Shown here piece after piece: positions 1 through 13,883 of a stretch of 64,000 nt of DNA. The position numbers and the translations under genes are program-made. Each line of letters begins with the position of its first letter. Within the stretch, counting starts at the first letter, position 1. The notes beneath the pieces are model-generated. The model was not told where the DNA came from. It did no database searches and saw only the letters and a program-made list of their open reading frames with translations. The stretch spans positions 18,229,425-18,293,424 of the forward strand of contig CM063251.1 in the NCBI GenBank assembly GCA_032158295.1, in the 5' to 3' direction. The DNA is from Pycnopodia helianthoides (Eukaryota > Echinodermata > Asteroidea > Forcipulatida > Asteriidae).

Positions 1-61
1 AGTTCACATATGAGGCATCCTTGGTTTCATTACCAGAATTATAGTAAAATCAATAATAATG
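1..61 (+). mobile_element. 3' tail of a tRNA-derived SINE, cut by window edge
   Basis: The first 60 bases match the tail of the SINE at 37874-38215 (GAGGCATCCTTGGTTTCATT followed by ACCAGAA and A/T-rich sequence). The head would lie outside the window. Confidence 0.65.
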
Positions 62-3000
62 TTATAGAGAGTCACCCTTATTCAGGTTTAAGAGGCACGT
101 CCTACAAGTTTCCAACATAAGAATGAACGGCGAAGTTGATTATTCATGAAGTTTTTTAATATATTTTTGTTCTCTTTAGCATCAACAGATGAAGGCACGT
201 CCACAAGAAAGCAGACCTATCATTGTAACCCTTCACAACTTTCTAGATTATCCATAAACTGATTTTCCTTCTATATAAACTCCAAACAAACTATTTCAAA
301 CTATGTTATACTAATCAGAAACATAGAAGACACCCCAAAAAACTGACCGTCTAAAAAACATTTTAAAAAGTATTCAATATTTCTGAAGCAAATTGTTTTG
401 TTTTTTTTTATTCCAGAAGAGAAAATATGCAAGGAGCAAGATCATCTTCCACATCAATGGTCCTGCACTCTTTCTGTCAGCATGGTGTACTTTCTTAACG
501 GTCCCTTTTGGACTGACAGGATCCCTGAGAGAATCAAAACACCTGTCTCGGGGAGGTTTGTCAAACATCAAAGGTCAAGAGCAAAGAAATAACTCAAGAG
601 ATAATTAGGCATATTTTGCTGTTTTTGTAAACATTGCAGCGGCTCACACTGAGAGAAATTTGCGAAAAGCTCACGAACTTGGCACATTTTTAAGAACAGA
701 GGTTTATAAGTTCACGGATAAATATAAACAGACGTGATTTCTCAGAGGTGGGGCGTGCTTTCAAGTTTCAAACAAGTGAGGTCTTCCCTGATCACCAACT
801 TCATGGTCATCTGAAGATGTTGAGATGTAGAGTAAGCTAAAATTACATGTAAAAAATTGGTTTAATCACAATTTAAGTAGAGCTTTTATAGGAAATCAGT
901 GGCTTTTGCTCTGGCTGTGGCTAGTTCAACACTACTGTAGCCAATAGCCACAGCCAAACAAGTCCCATCGGGATTACTACTAAGCTCCCCAAAGTGTAAT
1001 GTTGTGGTTGTAACTTCATTTACATTGGTACACCTTGAGTCCACCTACCCCCCCCCACCTCCCTCTACATAGAACAGGAGAAATTCACACAATGCTTGCT
1101 GCAACTCTACAACACTTCCAAAAAAAGGTTTTGATTGAGTTTCCAGTATCTTTTTTTTTTCCACAGGGCATTTTGTGCTTTTTCCTGTTTTTTACTAAGT
1201 GTCTCATCTTTTCCTTGTTTGTAGTCATTGCTGACTAGCGATCTACTTCCTACACGCACGTAGCGTTACAGGATCACAGGAAACTCTTCACAGGTTTTCT
1301 GAAATGAGATCTTGCCTGGTTGCACACCTCAAACGGCGATGAAAAGTAGGGGAGGAAATGAAAGTAAATTTGAGATGTCCTTGGTGCTACCATCTTCGCC
1401 AAGTAAGAAGAAGAAAAAAAAAAAGGCCTATCACGAGTTTCTTAACAATCATCTTGATTCTGAAAACAAATAGCGCTCTTGAAAATTCAAACCTGCAAGA
1501 TGAAGATCGTACCTCCAACCTTGCCAGGGCCCCTAAATCAAACATTTTCTTTGATTTGGCTCCACATATTAGGCTTCCAATGATCTCTTCTCATTTATAA
1601 GAAGTCTCTTCATCAACAAGACTTTCTACCAAGAAAAAAATGGCAAACACAATAAACAAAACAACTGTTTCCTTCTACAAAAGTAACATGGACGTTTCAG
1701 ATCGAACAAAGAGCATTAAACAAGAACAAAGCATCCCAATAACATATTCACTATGTAGAACTCATTTCAAGGGGTCATGCTAGTGTCCAACTTCACCCCA
1801 ATTCCCCCCCCCCCTAAATCCCGAGGGAGCTTCCTGGATATGATCAACACATTCATGATCTTATCATCAGAATCTAACCTTTCTGAGAAGGATAATGAAC
1901 CTAGTCCAACCATTTAGTACAAACTGAGGTCATGCACTCGTCACCTCATTTCGTGAAACCTTCAAATATGTTGCAAGAACAAAAACCATCCGCAAACAGT
2001 TCATGAACTTGGGCAAAGATCACATTGCCCATAAAAGCTCTTCAACGTTTCAAACAAAAATGTTGAGATTTCCCAGGAATTTTCTTTTGCCAAAGATAAC
2101 CCTGCACTCTTAAAAGCCTTTTGCATCCTTTTTTGACTTATTATGTTTGACAGAAAATGTCCTCTTTACTTCATGGAAACTTAGAGATTAAAAAATGGGT
2201 AGGTCAACCCTAAACCAAGATAAAAACAGATACCAGTTGTCTGAACTTCCTAAAAAAACAAGTTAGATTAAATTCACCATAACCACCAGGGTTGGATAAA
2301 CCCACAGGCTGAGTAGCTAGAATTATGGACCCTAGTTCTAATCCACTCTTGACCTGCCCCATGCTGAAAAGCATCTAGTTTCCGTCACGCTTCTCTGAAA
2401 CCTAGTTGTCAAAGGTGTTCCTCCTTTGAATTCCTGGAAGTTTTTTCTGGAATTTCTGTTTATTAAGTAAAGCTTCATTACAAACAAGAATGTGAAATTA
2501 AAACCTTTCAAATGTTTGCCAACACGCATCTTAAAGGTACAATTCATTGTGAGTAATTTGAAATCTTTAAACCTCATGCAATTAAGAACTCAATATATTG
2601 TATTTGTTCAAGAACTAATCATCTAAAGAAAGTTTTCCTACTAAACTGGGGAAGCTGGATCTTTTGCCGAGCTTATATCAACCTGGCCAGTTCAAGTGCA
2701 ACACGGGTCAAAGGTAAGAGTTCAATGAACTCTTCCAGGAAAGCACAGCAAGACGGGAGAGAGCAGCTTTAATCTACAAGTGCAGTCAAATCACATGAGT
2801 ATATGTAAACCAATTAAGTGCAGTCCAAGTAGGATTAAGTCACACTACACGCAAGTGTTCTCAATTGCTAAGTACTCTTGGCTCTTGAAATCACAACCCC
2901 CCTCCTCATGGACACACTACAGAAGAAACCGCTGATCTTAACAAAAGGCAGACTGTATACACGCAAGATTACCTGCTGGAGCCTCCAGCCCCATATAATG

Positions 3001-3399
3001 TGGCATTAAACTTTCCTTCATTTGATACAGCAAACATGATTGTGGTTTTGGGTGGACTTATAATGCAATTAGATTAATATCGATGGCTGGGATTGTAACC
3101 ACATCCAACCTTAGAGCAAAAAGATGATCTTAACTCTCAATGCTTTATGCGGTGAATGGCCTCACCGATCCATGTGAATTATACCAGCTGACTATATACA
3201 GTCGGCACTCTCACAGATTGGTCTGATTTTTGGCCGATTCGACCTGAAAATTAAGTGTTTTTTTTAAACCACTATTTTTAAAGATTTCAGAAAGCTACAA
3301 GCTTTCATTTTGAAGTATTGAATGGAAAAAGCCACCAATGATTAGTCAGTTGTAGTTTATTAGAAACTAACAATGAATAATTGTTGTGATCCTGACATT
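62..3399. other. Stretch without recognised genes
   Basis: A/T-rich, with only short chance reading frames and no splice-bounded conserved peptide on either strand. The one ordered structure is the hairpin at 913-955. Confidence 0.5.
913..955. repeat. Hairpin GGCTGTGGCTA / TAGCCACAGCC
   Basis: Two perfectly complementary 11-bp arms are separated by 21 bp. GGCT(G/A)(T/C)GGCTA-type arms recur in this window (16573-16603, 31827-31983), which suggests a small foldback family. Confidence 0.6.
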
Positions 3400-3684
3400 A
3401 TTTCAATCATTTCATTTATTAATTCTGGTTGTGCAGCCAAGGACTCTCAGAAAAGAAATCAAAGTTAATCACTCTACTAGCCAAGAACCCCGTGGAGAAA
3501 AGACAATGAAGGAAGTTTCAGTTTTTTAGGTGTGGAAGGAAAGCCCTGAGAAATATTCCAGGGGAAACCCACGCAATCAGGCAGGGACTGAAAAACCCAA
3601 TCCACGTAGTGCCCCCGGTGTGATTTGAACCGGGGTCCCCAGAGGTGGAAGGCAAGGCAAGATACCGCTACGCCAACCTGACTG
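3400..3684 (-). mobile_element. tRNA-derived SINE, family 1 (copy 1)
   Basis: On the minus strand the head holds an A-box-like TGGCGTAGCGG and a B-box-like GGTTCAAATC, the internal RNA polymerase III promoter of a tRNA. The body to 3400 is shared with 51795-52072 and, degraded, with 53049-53262. All three are on the minus strand. Confidence 0.8.
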
Positions 3685-5570
3685 TCATTATCGCACGCCT
3701 ATCAGCCATGTGCAAACAATTTTGCATGTTACATGTATATTATGAATCGGCTGTGGCGAATAGCATCAACTGTCAACATTTGTTCATTCAGAGAAAAGAT
3801 TCTTCGAAAGAAGAAAAAAACAACTACTTTTCAGCAAAAATCGAGCCTTGTAACTTTAAAGAAGCAACATTGAAAATGTTATGTGCCTGATGGGTGGCTT
3901 TGGTTGGTGTAAAAAGGAAGGGAGTGCAATGTTATTAAAGTTAATAAAGTGGGATCTTGCTTTGTGCCCCCCCCCCTTTCTTAATTTGTCACTAACCCTC
4001 TTATCCAACCGCTAACAATTTCACCCCTGAAAGTAAATAACAAAATTGGTGTGGTTTTCATCTGGGTTTGTTGATTATGATCGGGGAGGGGGGGGGTTTG
4101 CCTTCTCTCTTTACAAATTGATATTATTTCTGCTATGAGCAAAAAAATCTTAATCACCCAGAGCTTGACCAAGTTTTGGTAATTTCTTTGTTATTTTTTT
4201 TCTGTACTTTATACCTTATCTCGAAGCCAATCTACCACCAGCTAGTCCCTGTGGCCAATGAACCAATTAAATGGTACCTTTATACCTTATCTGTGTGTAG
4301 TGTGTGCACGTGCGTTAACAAATTATGGCATTTAGAAAACAGGTGTTTCTACAGAATTTACGTCGATATATAAATAAATATTTTTCAACATTCCATATCT
4401 TATGAATTTTCAGATTTCATAATTCCCATTGTCACATTCCACTGGAATGCAACAGCAAACAGACATTATCAAAACTACAAAAGGTGGTGTAGGATATGAT
4501 TATTGATTTTTGATTACCATTGACCTTTGACAAAACTATAAACAATTTCAATTCTGCTTTATGAATTTTGTGAAATAAACCACAAACCCTTGACAAATTT
4601 CTGCCTAGACCAGGATGAGGCAAATACTGAACGTACATGCAATTGGTTTCTACCATGGGTGTGAGGTGCAAACTTGATTTCAAAGTAATCCATTTTTAAT
4701 TACACCGAGTAAACAGCTCCAGGCTTGTTGATTCGTGAATGACTAATTTAATTCTCACAAATCTCCAACGAGCAAATTTCAAATTCTATGAAGAGAAGAC
4801 CTCGAGGGCCAAGACTTAATATCAATTAACCGGAAATTTGTCCAAATTTTGAAATATCAAAATAATATCTTCAACCACATCAGGTATAAATATGGCACAA
4901 ACACTAATTACTTAGAGTGGTATAAGTACCATTATAAGGACTGCATATCATGTTCCAATCTTTCAAAAACTGTAAAAAGCAACAACAATAACAAATTAAA
5001 CCTTGGCAAAATTTGTTTTATTATTGCTAAAACTAAACCCAGCATCCACTGTTGAAACAGTTTTGTGTAAACACAATCATGTATGTTCCTTGAAAGCTCG
5101 AGTTTTCTGATTGAAATTCACTCTTTCAAAACACTATTTTAAACCATCAACTGATCGTTTTTCATTTTTACTCTTGCCAATTTCTGCTGGCAAAATTTAT
5201 TGAAAAAATACCAAGGAGAGGTAAACAAGCTAAATTCTATTATAAATGTTATTAACAAGACCTGACATTTGAAACAAATGTGAACATCTTCAACAATTTG
5301 AATAATCTCTCTCCCAACCCAAACATTGTTCTCCCCCAAGAATCTTGAGAGACATGACAGAAAAGGCCTGAAACATCTCAACTTTTTACTGTTACTGTTT
5401 GAAACAAATGCTCGATACAAGTGTAAAGTGTGCTGAGTGACGGTGGGTACAGAACGACAATAAATGATTAGATTAGACGATTAGATAAAGTTAGAAACCA
5501 AATTTGGAATGATGACATTTCCACCTTTTGGTAATCCCTGAAGTTATAGATTTCAGTGAGCTTTTGTGGA
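3685..5570. other. Stretch without recognised genes
   Basis: No conserved peptide, tRNA fold or repeat copy seen. There are homopolymer runs at 3967-3975 and 4086-4098. Confidence 0.45.
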
Positions 5571-5956
5571 ACGTCGTGACCGAGTGGTCTAGTTCACCGG
5601 ACCCAATCTCTGGTGTTGTCAGCAGCACAGTGAGGGTTCGAATCCCAGTCATGACACTTGTGCCCTTGAGCAAGGCACTTAACCATAATTGCTTCGTAAA
5701 AAGGTGGGAAGGTAGTGCATTCTGCTCTACCAGCCAGGCTCCTAGTGGATGACACCCATGCCTACATCCTTACGGACTGTGAAGGGGGTAAACCCTGTTT
5801 CAGCCCCAGCAGTAGGTGGCAACGTGCCCCTGGTGGCGGTTGATTTGGGTCAACAGCCCAAATCAGTTAAGTGTAGCCCTCACCTTGAAGTGGCCGTTCG
5901 GCCTTGTGGGTTAGGCGATATCTCATAAAAAATGTTTTAAAATAAATAAATAAACA
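5571..5956 (+). mobile_element. tRNA-derived SINE, family 2
   Basis: It begins GTCGTGACCGAGTGGTCTAG (A box) with GGTTCGAATCCC (B box) and ends in an A/T-rich AATAAATAAATAAA tail. Related copies are at 37874-38215 and 61081-61460 (+), and 9553-9913 and 53822-54142 (-). Confidence 0.85.
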
Positions 5957-8349
5957 GTATCATCAAGGCTAAAGGCGCAGATCAAAGAGAACAGTTTCTG
6001 GAGAAAATAACATCAAATTTTTTCACCAGGCAGACATCAAAAGTCTGAATACAAAAAATAACATTACTCATCCAACATGACATTGTTCATTTCTACAAAC
6101 ATTCTACTCAACCTATCATGTGAACTGTCCTCAGCCTTATGTAAATATTACCATTACACACATCAAACTCAAGGATAGGTCCAATAAAATAAAAAATAAA
6201 CATTGCAGAATGACATTTATAATAATAAACCTTTTAGTTAACTTATCAATAATATCACCCCACCCTAAGACCCACCAAACACACTCACGCACACGCACAC
6301 CAACAGACTGAAGAGATCAACAATGGTGGGAGATCCTTGTCAACATTTCATTTGTTGAGCAAAATTACAAAATGTTTGGACTTTATAATTCTTAAATTTA
6401 GTGGTTTAAAAAGTGAAGAAAAAAAATTCTTCGAAAATGCATCTGCTTTCAATCTTACTTTTCTCTTGTCTTGTAAGTCAATGCAGAAGAAAAACTTAAG
6501 TTTTAACAAGTGCAAAATCTTAACAAAAAGTACAACCAGTGTAATCCTATCTCAAAGAAGTTCCTTATGAAAATAAAATGACACTTAAGACAACTAGTTT
6601 ACGGTTCTCTACATTTAGATTTCAAATCTATGAGCAGCAAAGTGATCTGCTGAACTTTCTTTCTAGGAGATAAATGTAAGAGAAAATTATTTATCGGGAG
6701 AAAATAGTCGAGAGCTTGGCAAACAATAAGTTCAAAGATTTGGATAATCTTCAATCTGTTTGCAAATCAGCGGGCCAGTTGCACAAAGTGATTTTACGTC
6801 ATGGCAACTGAAGGACAAATTCACACAAACACCAAATTTATTCCTTAAGAGGAAAGCGATCCTCTGGGTTTACCCCATGTAGTCTTATCCAACATTCTCA
6901 ATGTTATTAAATCTTCATTCTGAATTCAGGTATTTTCAATGTCAGTCACCAGTATACAGCCAAGGCTCCCATGCAACCACCTGCCAGTTGACACAACCAG
7001 ATTGCAGTTAATTGATTAAGGGGTTAGTGCACCCTGTGATTTCAACTCTTTGTAGATTTATATAAAATTAAATTAACCTCGCTGCAAAAAAATCAAAACC
7101 TAATCAGTTTTCACTAATCAAGTGCAGGTTCAAAATTTGTCCAAGTTGATTAAAAATATATATATATAAAAAGTAGAAAGATGACAATACAAAAGTGCAA
7201 GTAGATAAATACTTGTAATTAATAAGTTGATACTTATTTTAAAAAGCATGACAGAATCTTGAACATCCTATTGGACATTGTGAGCCAACTCATTTCCCCT
7301 GGTGGGGTGGGGGGGGGGGGGGAAGGGGGTGCTAAGATATAACAACCCCCTCATCCTAGCATGAATAATTGTGTGTGCTTTCTGCTCCCTACCCCCAACC
7401 CCTTCTCCCCAAACTTCAAACGATCATAGTTTACATCTCTTGTCTTCTTTCTCTTGTCCTGTTACTCTTCTTGTTTATTTTCTTTTTCACAGGAGTCCCT
7501 GCAATCTTAAACACCTCAGGGCACTTCAGCGAAATCCTTGTCATGATTAAACTGGAATGATTGGGTCTGATTGTTGTCATGGTCATTACTATGGACTGGC
7601 GCTGTGTGATGTCATGACGTCAACACTCAACATGATCAGTGGCATGTAATCAGGTCAGGAATGTCTTTACAAAGGTATGTTAGTTTCATGTCAATTATCG
7701 GAATAATATCAATTTATCGATTTCTAATCTCATGGTTCACTCGGTATTGGAGAGTGATGGTACCACTCATCTTAAGAAGTAAATCCATCTGACAGGTTGT
7801 CATCTTAAAGATGTTAGACTCTCATCTAGTTCCTCTTTGCCATACAGGTTCAGATAAGTCAACATCATACACTAAGATAAAATAAAACATAATATCTAAA
7901 CCGTTTTTAAAAGGCTGTATTCTCAAAATGGCAAACATTAATATGATTTTTTGAGGATCCTTTTCTAGAAAACTAATGGTTTAAGGAACACACTTTCCAG
8001 GTTGAATCTTAAAAAAAAAAAAATTGAACATCTCTTTAAGTACATGAATCAATATGATGTCATATCCGCTGATTTTGTGATCAACAAGTGTCCCTTGGGA
8101 CATTCATGTCAAATGTTATTAACATTTAATCCAGGAGGACTTATTTCACCTGGGACAGCCAATCAACAACATGTCAGGTTCAATTGGAATTCCCTGTTGA
8201 CCAATCAGATTACACAACTGCAGTACCGAGAGTTTAAGCATCAATAGATGACAGTGCCCAACTTCAAAGAGTGGCTTAGCAGCAAATATTGCTTAATAAT
8301 TTTCTGCAAAGCAAAAGTAGGCAGGAGACCAGTCACAAGTGGTACATGT
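5957..8349. other. Stretch without recognised genes
   Basis: Mostly A/T-rich. There is a G-rich run at ~7300-7327 and a short (TA) run near 7156. No conserved coding segment seen. Confidence 0.45.
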
Positions 8350-8958
8350 GGGCCCAATTTCATAGAGCTGCTTAAGCACAACAAAATTATGCCTACCAGA
8401 GTAAGGTTACCGGCCAAAATACCATGTCATCTTGCTGATCTCTGCTTAGCAGAAAATTGTTAAGCAATATGAAATTGGGCCCTGGAAGGGTATTTTGGCT
8501 GTTAGCCTTATTCTTTTAAAGGAACATTACAGAATTGGTAATTGTAAAATATACTTTTGATCTCAGATTTACATAAAACTTACTCGGTCTAATGATGATG
8601 ATAGTAGAAAACATCCCTTGAAATATTTCTGTCTGAAATGCCAGATTTGATGAGAAATGAATAAACTAATTTTCCGATTGGAGTTTATCGCTCAGTGAGC
8701 GTTTTATTCATTTGTTGAACCTATATGATTTCAGGTAAATGTGTAATCGGTTTTTCACTATTTTCTCGTGACCCAGATGGCCGATCGATCTCAAACTTCT
8801 ACAGGTTTGTCAGTTTATGTATATGGTGGATTACATAAAGTGCTTACACTGCCAGCAACTGTTTTGTTAGCAAAAACCAATTCTGTAATGTTCCTTTAAG
8901 CATAATTTTATTGTGCTTAGCGACTTTGTCTGTTTAAGCAGCTCCGTGAAATTGGGCC
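8350..8958. mobile_element. GGGCCCAATTTCAT foldback element, rearranged, hosting a TTAA MITE
   Basis: The left end is GGGCCCAATTTCATAGAGCT and a complementary end appears at 8471-8482. The remaining right half (8491-8958) matches the right half of the intact copy at 17552-17744 and ends GAAATTGGGCC. It is split by the MITE at 8520-8895. Confidence 0.75.
8520..8895 (-). mobile_element. TTAA-flanked MITE (copy 1)
   Basis: The ends AGGAACATTACAGAATTGG and its complement are flanked by TTAA on both sides, as in piggyBac-like elements. It is reversed relative to the copy at 13926. There is no coding capacity. Confidence 0.85.
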
Positions 8959-9096
8959 AAGCTCACTTAGAGCTCATGGCAGCTTTAACCTCTCAAGTAG
9001 AACTTTGCCACAAAGGGAGACCAACCTTGGGTGGAAAGATTTGGGCGAGGATGGCATGGCATACTTGGTATCTTGTCTGACCCTACAAGAGTTACT

Positions 9097-9270
9097 GTTA
9101 AAGGGGGAACCACATTGGTAAGGTTGAAACAAAATTAACGTTCACAGACTTACAGTTGTTCAAGATTTCTGACTGAAATGCTATAGTTTTTTTGAGAAAT
9201 GACTACAACAATTAGTTTTGTTTTTGTCAGACTAAATTTGAAAAACAAGTGAATACATATAACTAGTTTT
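9097..9270 (+). mobile_element. Partial MITE-like arm (TTAAAGGGGGAACCACATTGG)
   Basis: It begins like the TTAAAGG... elements and shares scattered words (TCTGACTGAAATGC, GAGAAATGA) with the TTAA MITE internal region. No matching right end was found. Confidence 0.35.
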
Positions 9271-9552
9271 TTTTATTACTAGTTTCCGATAACTAATCAG
9301 GCATGATATTTGGTCCTTGGGAAAAAAGTGGGAACATTATTGATCGAGTACACATGGTGTACATGTAAGCTTGAGTAGACTTTTCCGGCAGGCTATTTAA
9401 TCACAATTTTTGTGATTTTTTCCAAGGGCAAACAAATCTGAAATCAAACCTGCTTATTAAGCTTAAATTTTCACGAGCTTTGTGTGTTTGTTTAGATGAT
9501 CTTCCCGTTAAGGGATCTCGGCAAAGCTCCAAACAAGGAGATATAAACACCA

Positions 9553-9913
9553 ATAATAATAATAATAATGTTCGGTTTTTATATAGCACTTTACACACCC
9601 AAAGGGCGTCTCAAAGCACTTCACACTTATTACCCCTGGTCACTGGGCCATTAGTATCATTCCTTAAACCATCTCAGCTCCCTGGGGAGTATACAGCCTG
9701 TGCAACAAATAATGCGCTACTAAGCTAAATCAATCACAAGAACCATCTCTGCCCTCACAGGTACCCATTTTACCCCTGGGTGGAGAGAAGCAATTATAGT
9801 AAAGTGTCTTGCTCAGGGACACAAGTGTCACGACCGGGACTCGAACCCACACTCCGCTGAACACAAACACCAGAGCTTGAGTTCGGTGTTCTTAACCGCT
9901 CGACCACAACACC
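9553..9913 (-). mobile_element. tRNA-derived SINE, family 2, minus copy
   Basis: On the minus strand it opens GTGTTGTGGTCGAGCGGTTA (A box) with GGGTTCGAGTCCCGG (B box) and ends near ATATAAAAACCGAACATT and an (ATT)n run. Confidence 0.85.
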
Positions 9914-10049
9914 CCACAAGCTGGCAACAGCCAATCTCTCTCATACAAACATCGGTTTAATGCTATAGTAGGCTTTGACTATGAATTGCACAAATCAATA
10001 CATTGTGATTCAGTAACTAGACGACAATACTCATTCTGGTCATTGTGAA

Positions 10050-10130
10050 GTCAGCGGTTAGCTTCAGGATTCGCACCCACAACCTTGTGATTGCAAGTCC
10101 TGCAGTCTAACCACTGGACCACGATGACAC
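10050..10130 (-). mobile_element. tRNA-like SINE head fragment
   Basis: The minus strand reads GTGGTCCAGTGGTTAGACTG, later GGTTGTGGGTGCGAATCC, which are A- and B-box-like. It has no credible tRNA fold and no body. Confidence 0.55.
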
Positions 10131-13100
10131 TATAGTGACACAGCCTGTTGTTTTATACATAAGGTGCAGATACTGGTGTCTGACAATTGACAATTACCAA
10201 TGTTGTCCATGTGCTTTAAAATGAAAGTTGATGTTTTCTTCTTTTTATTTTTTTTCACCGTTCAGTAAGGAGAAAATTAGTACCTACCCCTACCCCTCCC
10301 CTATCCTGTGAATGACTAGTAATGTGTTTTGAAGAATGCGGTGAAAGTGGCACATTGCTCTCTGGCAATATGCCAAATTGAATTCTGTCCAAATATCAAC
10401 AATTGTTTTTACAGGAACTAGGCAAGTAAAAGTGACTCTTACTTAATCCATTGCCTGTGAATACAACTATACTGACTCAAATTTACAGTGACAGGATTAA
10501 ATAATGAACATCCTACAGTAGATGACAAATGGACAGACAAAAAAACAGATCTTCAAAAAGAGTACTTGTCCAAAACTCCCTTGACCTCTTGCACCAAAGT
10601 CACACGTAGCTGTTCAGCATGTAATTGCTGCGTTACCTCATGCGCTTTTACCCTGTATAACACAGGGCCACATTGACTCCCTCCTCAATGTAACAACCGA
10701 GATTGTTGTGATGACGATGAAGTCAGGTAATTTGGGTCAATACACTGTGGATAAGTTGACCTCACAACATATTGGTATATGATATAACTGACTCTTGGCA
10801 AATAAATTGGTCTTCATTAGAGGGGTTGATTCAAGTTCATTCTATTGTGCTGTCTTCCCCTCCTTTAAGACCTTCACAAGACCAGGCATTCATGTCTTGA
10901 ACCTCTTTCTGTTAGATGTAATTCTGTCTCCCCTAAGCCTCTTCTACATGTACTTTGATGATATGAGCAGAAGGTCTCTTACTCATTGTCCCTTCTGTAC
11001 ACACCTTCACTCGCAGCATCCACCTTGCCACATCTCTCTCACCCCTTCACTGTATCTGTTCCAGGGGCCATTATTGTGAAATATTCAAATAGCATTTTTC
11101 CCTTGCACTACTTTAATCTCCTTGTACCTGTATATTCCTTTCCACCATCTTACAATCTATTCCCCATCAAGATAAACCTTTAACTAAAACATCCCAAGTC
11201 AAGGTCTATCGGAACGAAAAGTGAGAAATTCAGACTAGAATCCCAATCTCAAGAAGTAAGAGGTCTTAGTTGTATTGGATTCAAGAACCACTGCCTAACA
11301 GAGGGTCATACATTCTCAGACTTTAGTCTAGATCTAATAAGAGCTTCTCTTTTATTCCTTAATACTCTAGTCTCCCTGATGGGTTGATGTTCAACAATTC
11401 CCTGCATGAATGCAAGGCACAGCAGTAGGTCATTAATTCATGTTTTTCTATCTCAAGATGTCTTGTGATGTTCAAAGAGGGACAAAAATGGGCTCCGATG
11501 GGTGCCAATTTGATCTAGCAGCGGGATGGAGGATGTTCTCTGTCAGGTCTAATTTATCTCATGTTCTAAAAGGCAAGTCTCTCTGGACTGCTTCAATCTC
11601 TAAAAAACAAAACATCAATGTCTTCAAGCTCACTTTAAAGGCTTCCGATAAGGACACCATTCCATAGAAATTCATTCTTATGTTTAAGTTCAATTCCAAG
11701 TTGTGGTCAGAAGAGTTAACAAGGAATTCTGGCTCAAACAAATAAAAAACGTCATGGTTTAAAAAAGGTAGTCAGAGGCCAGTCAAAACAACAGAACAAA
11801 CTGGTTAAATGGAACCACGCAGAGCAATGGTTGTTCTTAACACAGTTGTTGTCAAGAATCCACAGGTCAGATTTTACGCCAACAGGGTCTGAAGATGAAA
11901 GCTTTCGGTGTTTCCTTTCATGAGTGTCCTGGCAATTTTGTTTTGTTTTAAACAAAAGTGCACTTTTTGTTTAAATTTCCCAGACATTGTGGCGCCTACA
12001 AGGAAATCAATTGTGGGTTTTAACATTCACCTATTTAGGTTTTAGGGTCAGTGTTCCAGGGTTTGGGGCTGTTTCTTCAAAAAACATCTACCGGCCAGGC
12101 CGGCAAACAAGCAATGCAAATATCCTTGAAGGGGTTGCAAGCAAGGCAAATATCCTTGAAGGGGTTGTAACAATTCAATCACAAAGAACGTAATAGAATT
12201 CCTGAAGTGCTAACTCTCTTGATTCGATAACCAGCACGTTCATTTGTGTGGAACAAAATTTATGAAAAGCTGTGCCTGTGCAACGTAAAAGTTAAATAAT
12301 CAAATAATAGAACAATGATTTAATTGTTATGCATGATTTTCACTTTGTAAATGCACAATTTAGATTGTCTTTGCAGTTGAAACTCCTCTGGGAAGTGTTT
12401 TCATACATTCTTTGACCTTTGTATAAATTCTTTTTAGAAAAGAGAATAAAGCTCTATTTCTGAATTTGTAAAAGTTTTTTCAACTAACCATAGAAGATTT
12501 GTTTTTCTCAAGCAATAAGAAAATATTATAAAACCGTTAACTCTTATTCATTCTAAACAAGAATTGGTATTGACTTCTTCTTATTTCAGATCGGAGAACT
12601 TTTCCACACTTCAAACTTGACTTTGACTCACCTTTTAGAACACACAGGTGGAACCTGGTAAACAGGTGTAAAATGACAACAACCCTGACTAATGCAGTAA
12701 CGCATTACACAATTAAGTCTGTAGTACAACAATGGGCTACAAATCGATCTCCCCAAAGCACTGCTTAGTTTTGGCCAAAGTCTGAGCCACCTTCTGTCAT
12801 GAGGTCAATGGACTAGTTTAGCCTGGGACGCTAATGGTTCACAAGGGACCCCAATGTCACCCTCAAGGGAGGTGCAACACCAATTACGAGATTATTGCTT
12901 GTAAAATGGCCCAGCGGGTCATCAAGTGCACAGGGGATTGGGAGACCGTTGAAAAAACAAGCAAAGGCTGAAAACATGACCAGATTGTGGTCTACAGAAA
13001 CCAGCAGACATGTTTATTGGGACAACAAGAGGCTGTCACCAAAATGTGATCCCCTAAACAAATGGGCACTCCCTTTTGAAATAGGAGGGCCACACCACAA

Positions 13101-13256
13101 GCTGTGGCAGTAATGTCCATTAAACCAATACCTGGAGCTTGGCATGAGCTGAGGGGATAGCACTTTCTTAATTAGGAGGAAGAAGAAGGGCTAGTCTGTA
13201 CCCCCCCTTTCCTCCCACCTTTCCACTCCCTCCAATAGGACGAAGATGGATGGTTC
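10131..13256. other. Stretch without recognised genes
   Basis: Several short C/T-rich frames (10795-11183) show no family resemblance. A 30-bp tandem duplication sits at 12116-12171. No host exon seen. Confidence 0.45.
12116..12171. repeat. 30-bp direct tandem duplication
   Basis: The unit GCAAATATCCTTGAAGGGGT (first 20 bases) is repeated immediately, with minor change at the end. Confidence 0.8.
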
Positions 13257-13483
13257 AATAGACCCTTCCCATGAAATATGTAAATTACATTCACGCATGT
13301 GTACAGACGCTGCTGGTTGGCAAACGCCATAGAGTTGTGCACAAGGCAGACGCACAAACGCGTGTGCGTCACGCCACCATCAATCCCATGCAAAAAGGCG
13401 CGATGTTCACTCATTTTGCCAACCAGTAGGGAGAAAGCGCACGCGCAATTTTTAATTTGCATATTTCATGGGAAGGGTCTATT
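13257..13483. mobile_element. Foldback DNA element, ~31-bp TIRs (AATAGACCCTTCCCATGAAA)
   Basis: The left arm AATAGACCCTTCCCATGAAA continues for ~31 bp and matches the right arm with one mismatch. A second inner pair (CTGCTGGTTGGCAAA / TTTTGCCAACCAG) extends the fold. It has no coding capacity. Confidence 0.85.
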
Positions 13484-13883
13484 TCAGACCCCATTCTTCA
13501 CAAGGAGGTCAATGTACTCTGACATTGTGATCAAAGTCAAGGGCAACTAAACCAACTAGGGTCCGACCCTTGCCCCTTTTGCCACTTCATGATAACATGA
13601 TGACCTTCAGTTGAAAGTCACAGGGGGGAAGTCAGGTAATTTTCACTGAGAGTTCAGTGCCACAGGTGTCCAAACGCCACACGATGTTCCTCTCATTTGG
13701 GACTCAGATGCACACATTGCCATGCTGCCACACTGGGGGAACATTCAAGTATTCAATTTCAAAAAACAGGAAATCTTCCAAATGTCTGGCATCTTAACCC
13801 TTGGATCACATACCCACTGATATCAACAAAGGGCTGATTAGGCTCCAGACTATTTCACTATCTCACAGTCTGACTATCCATGA

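Noticed and set aside
12895..13113. 72-codon plus-strand frame
   Set aside because: No recognisable domain, no splice context and no repeat relation; treated as a chance frame.
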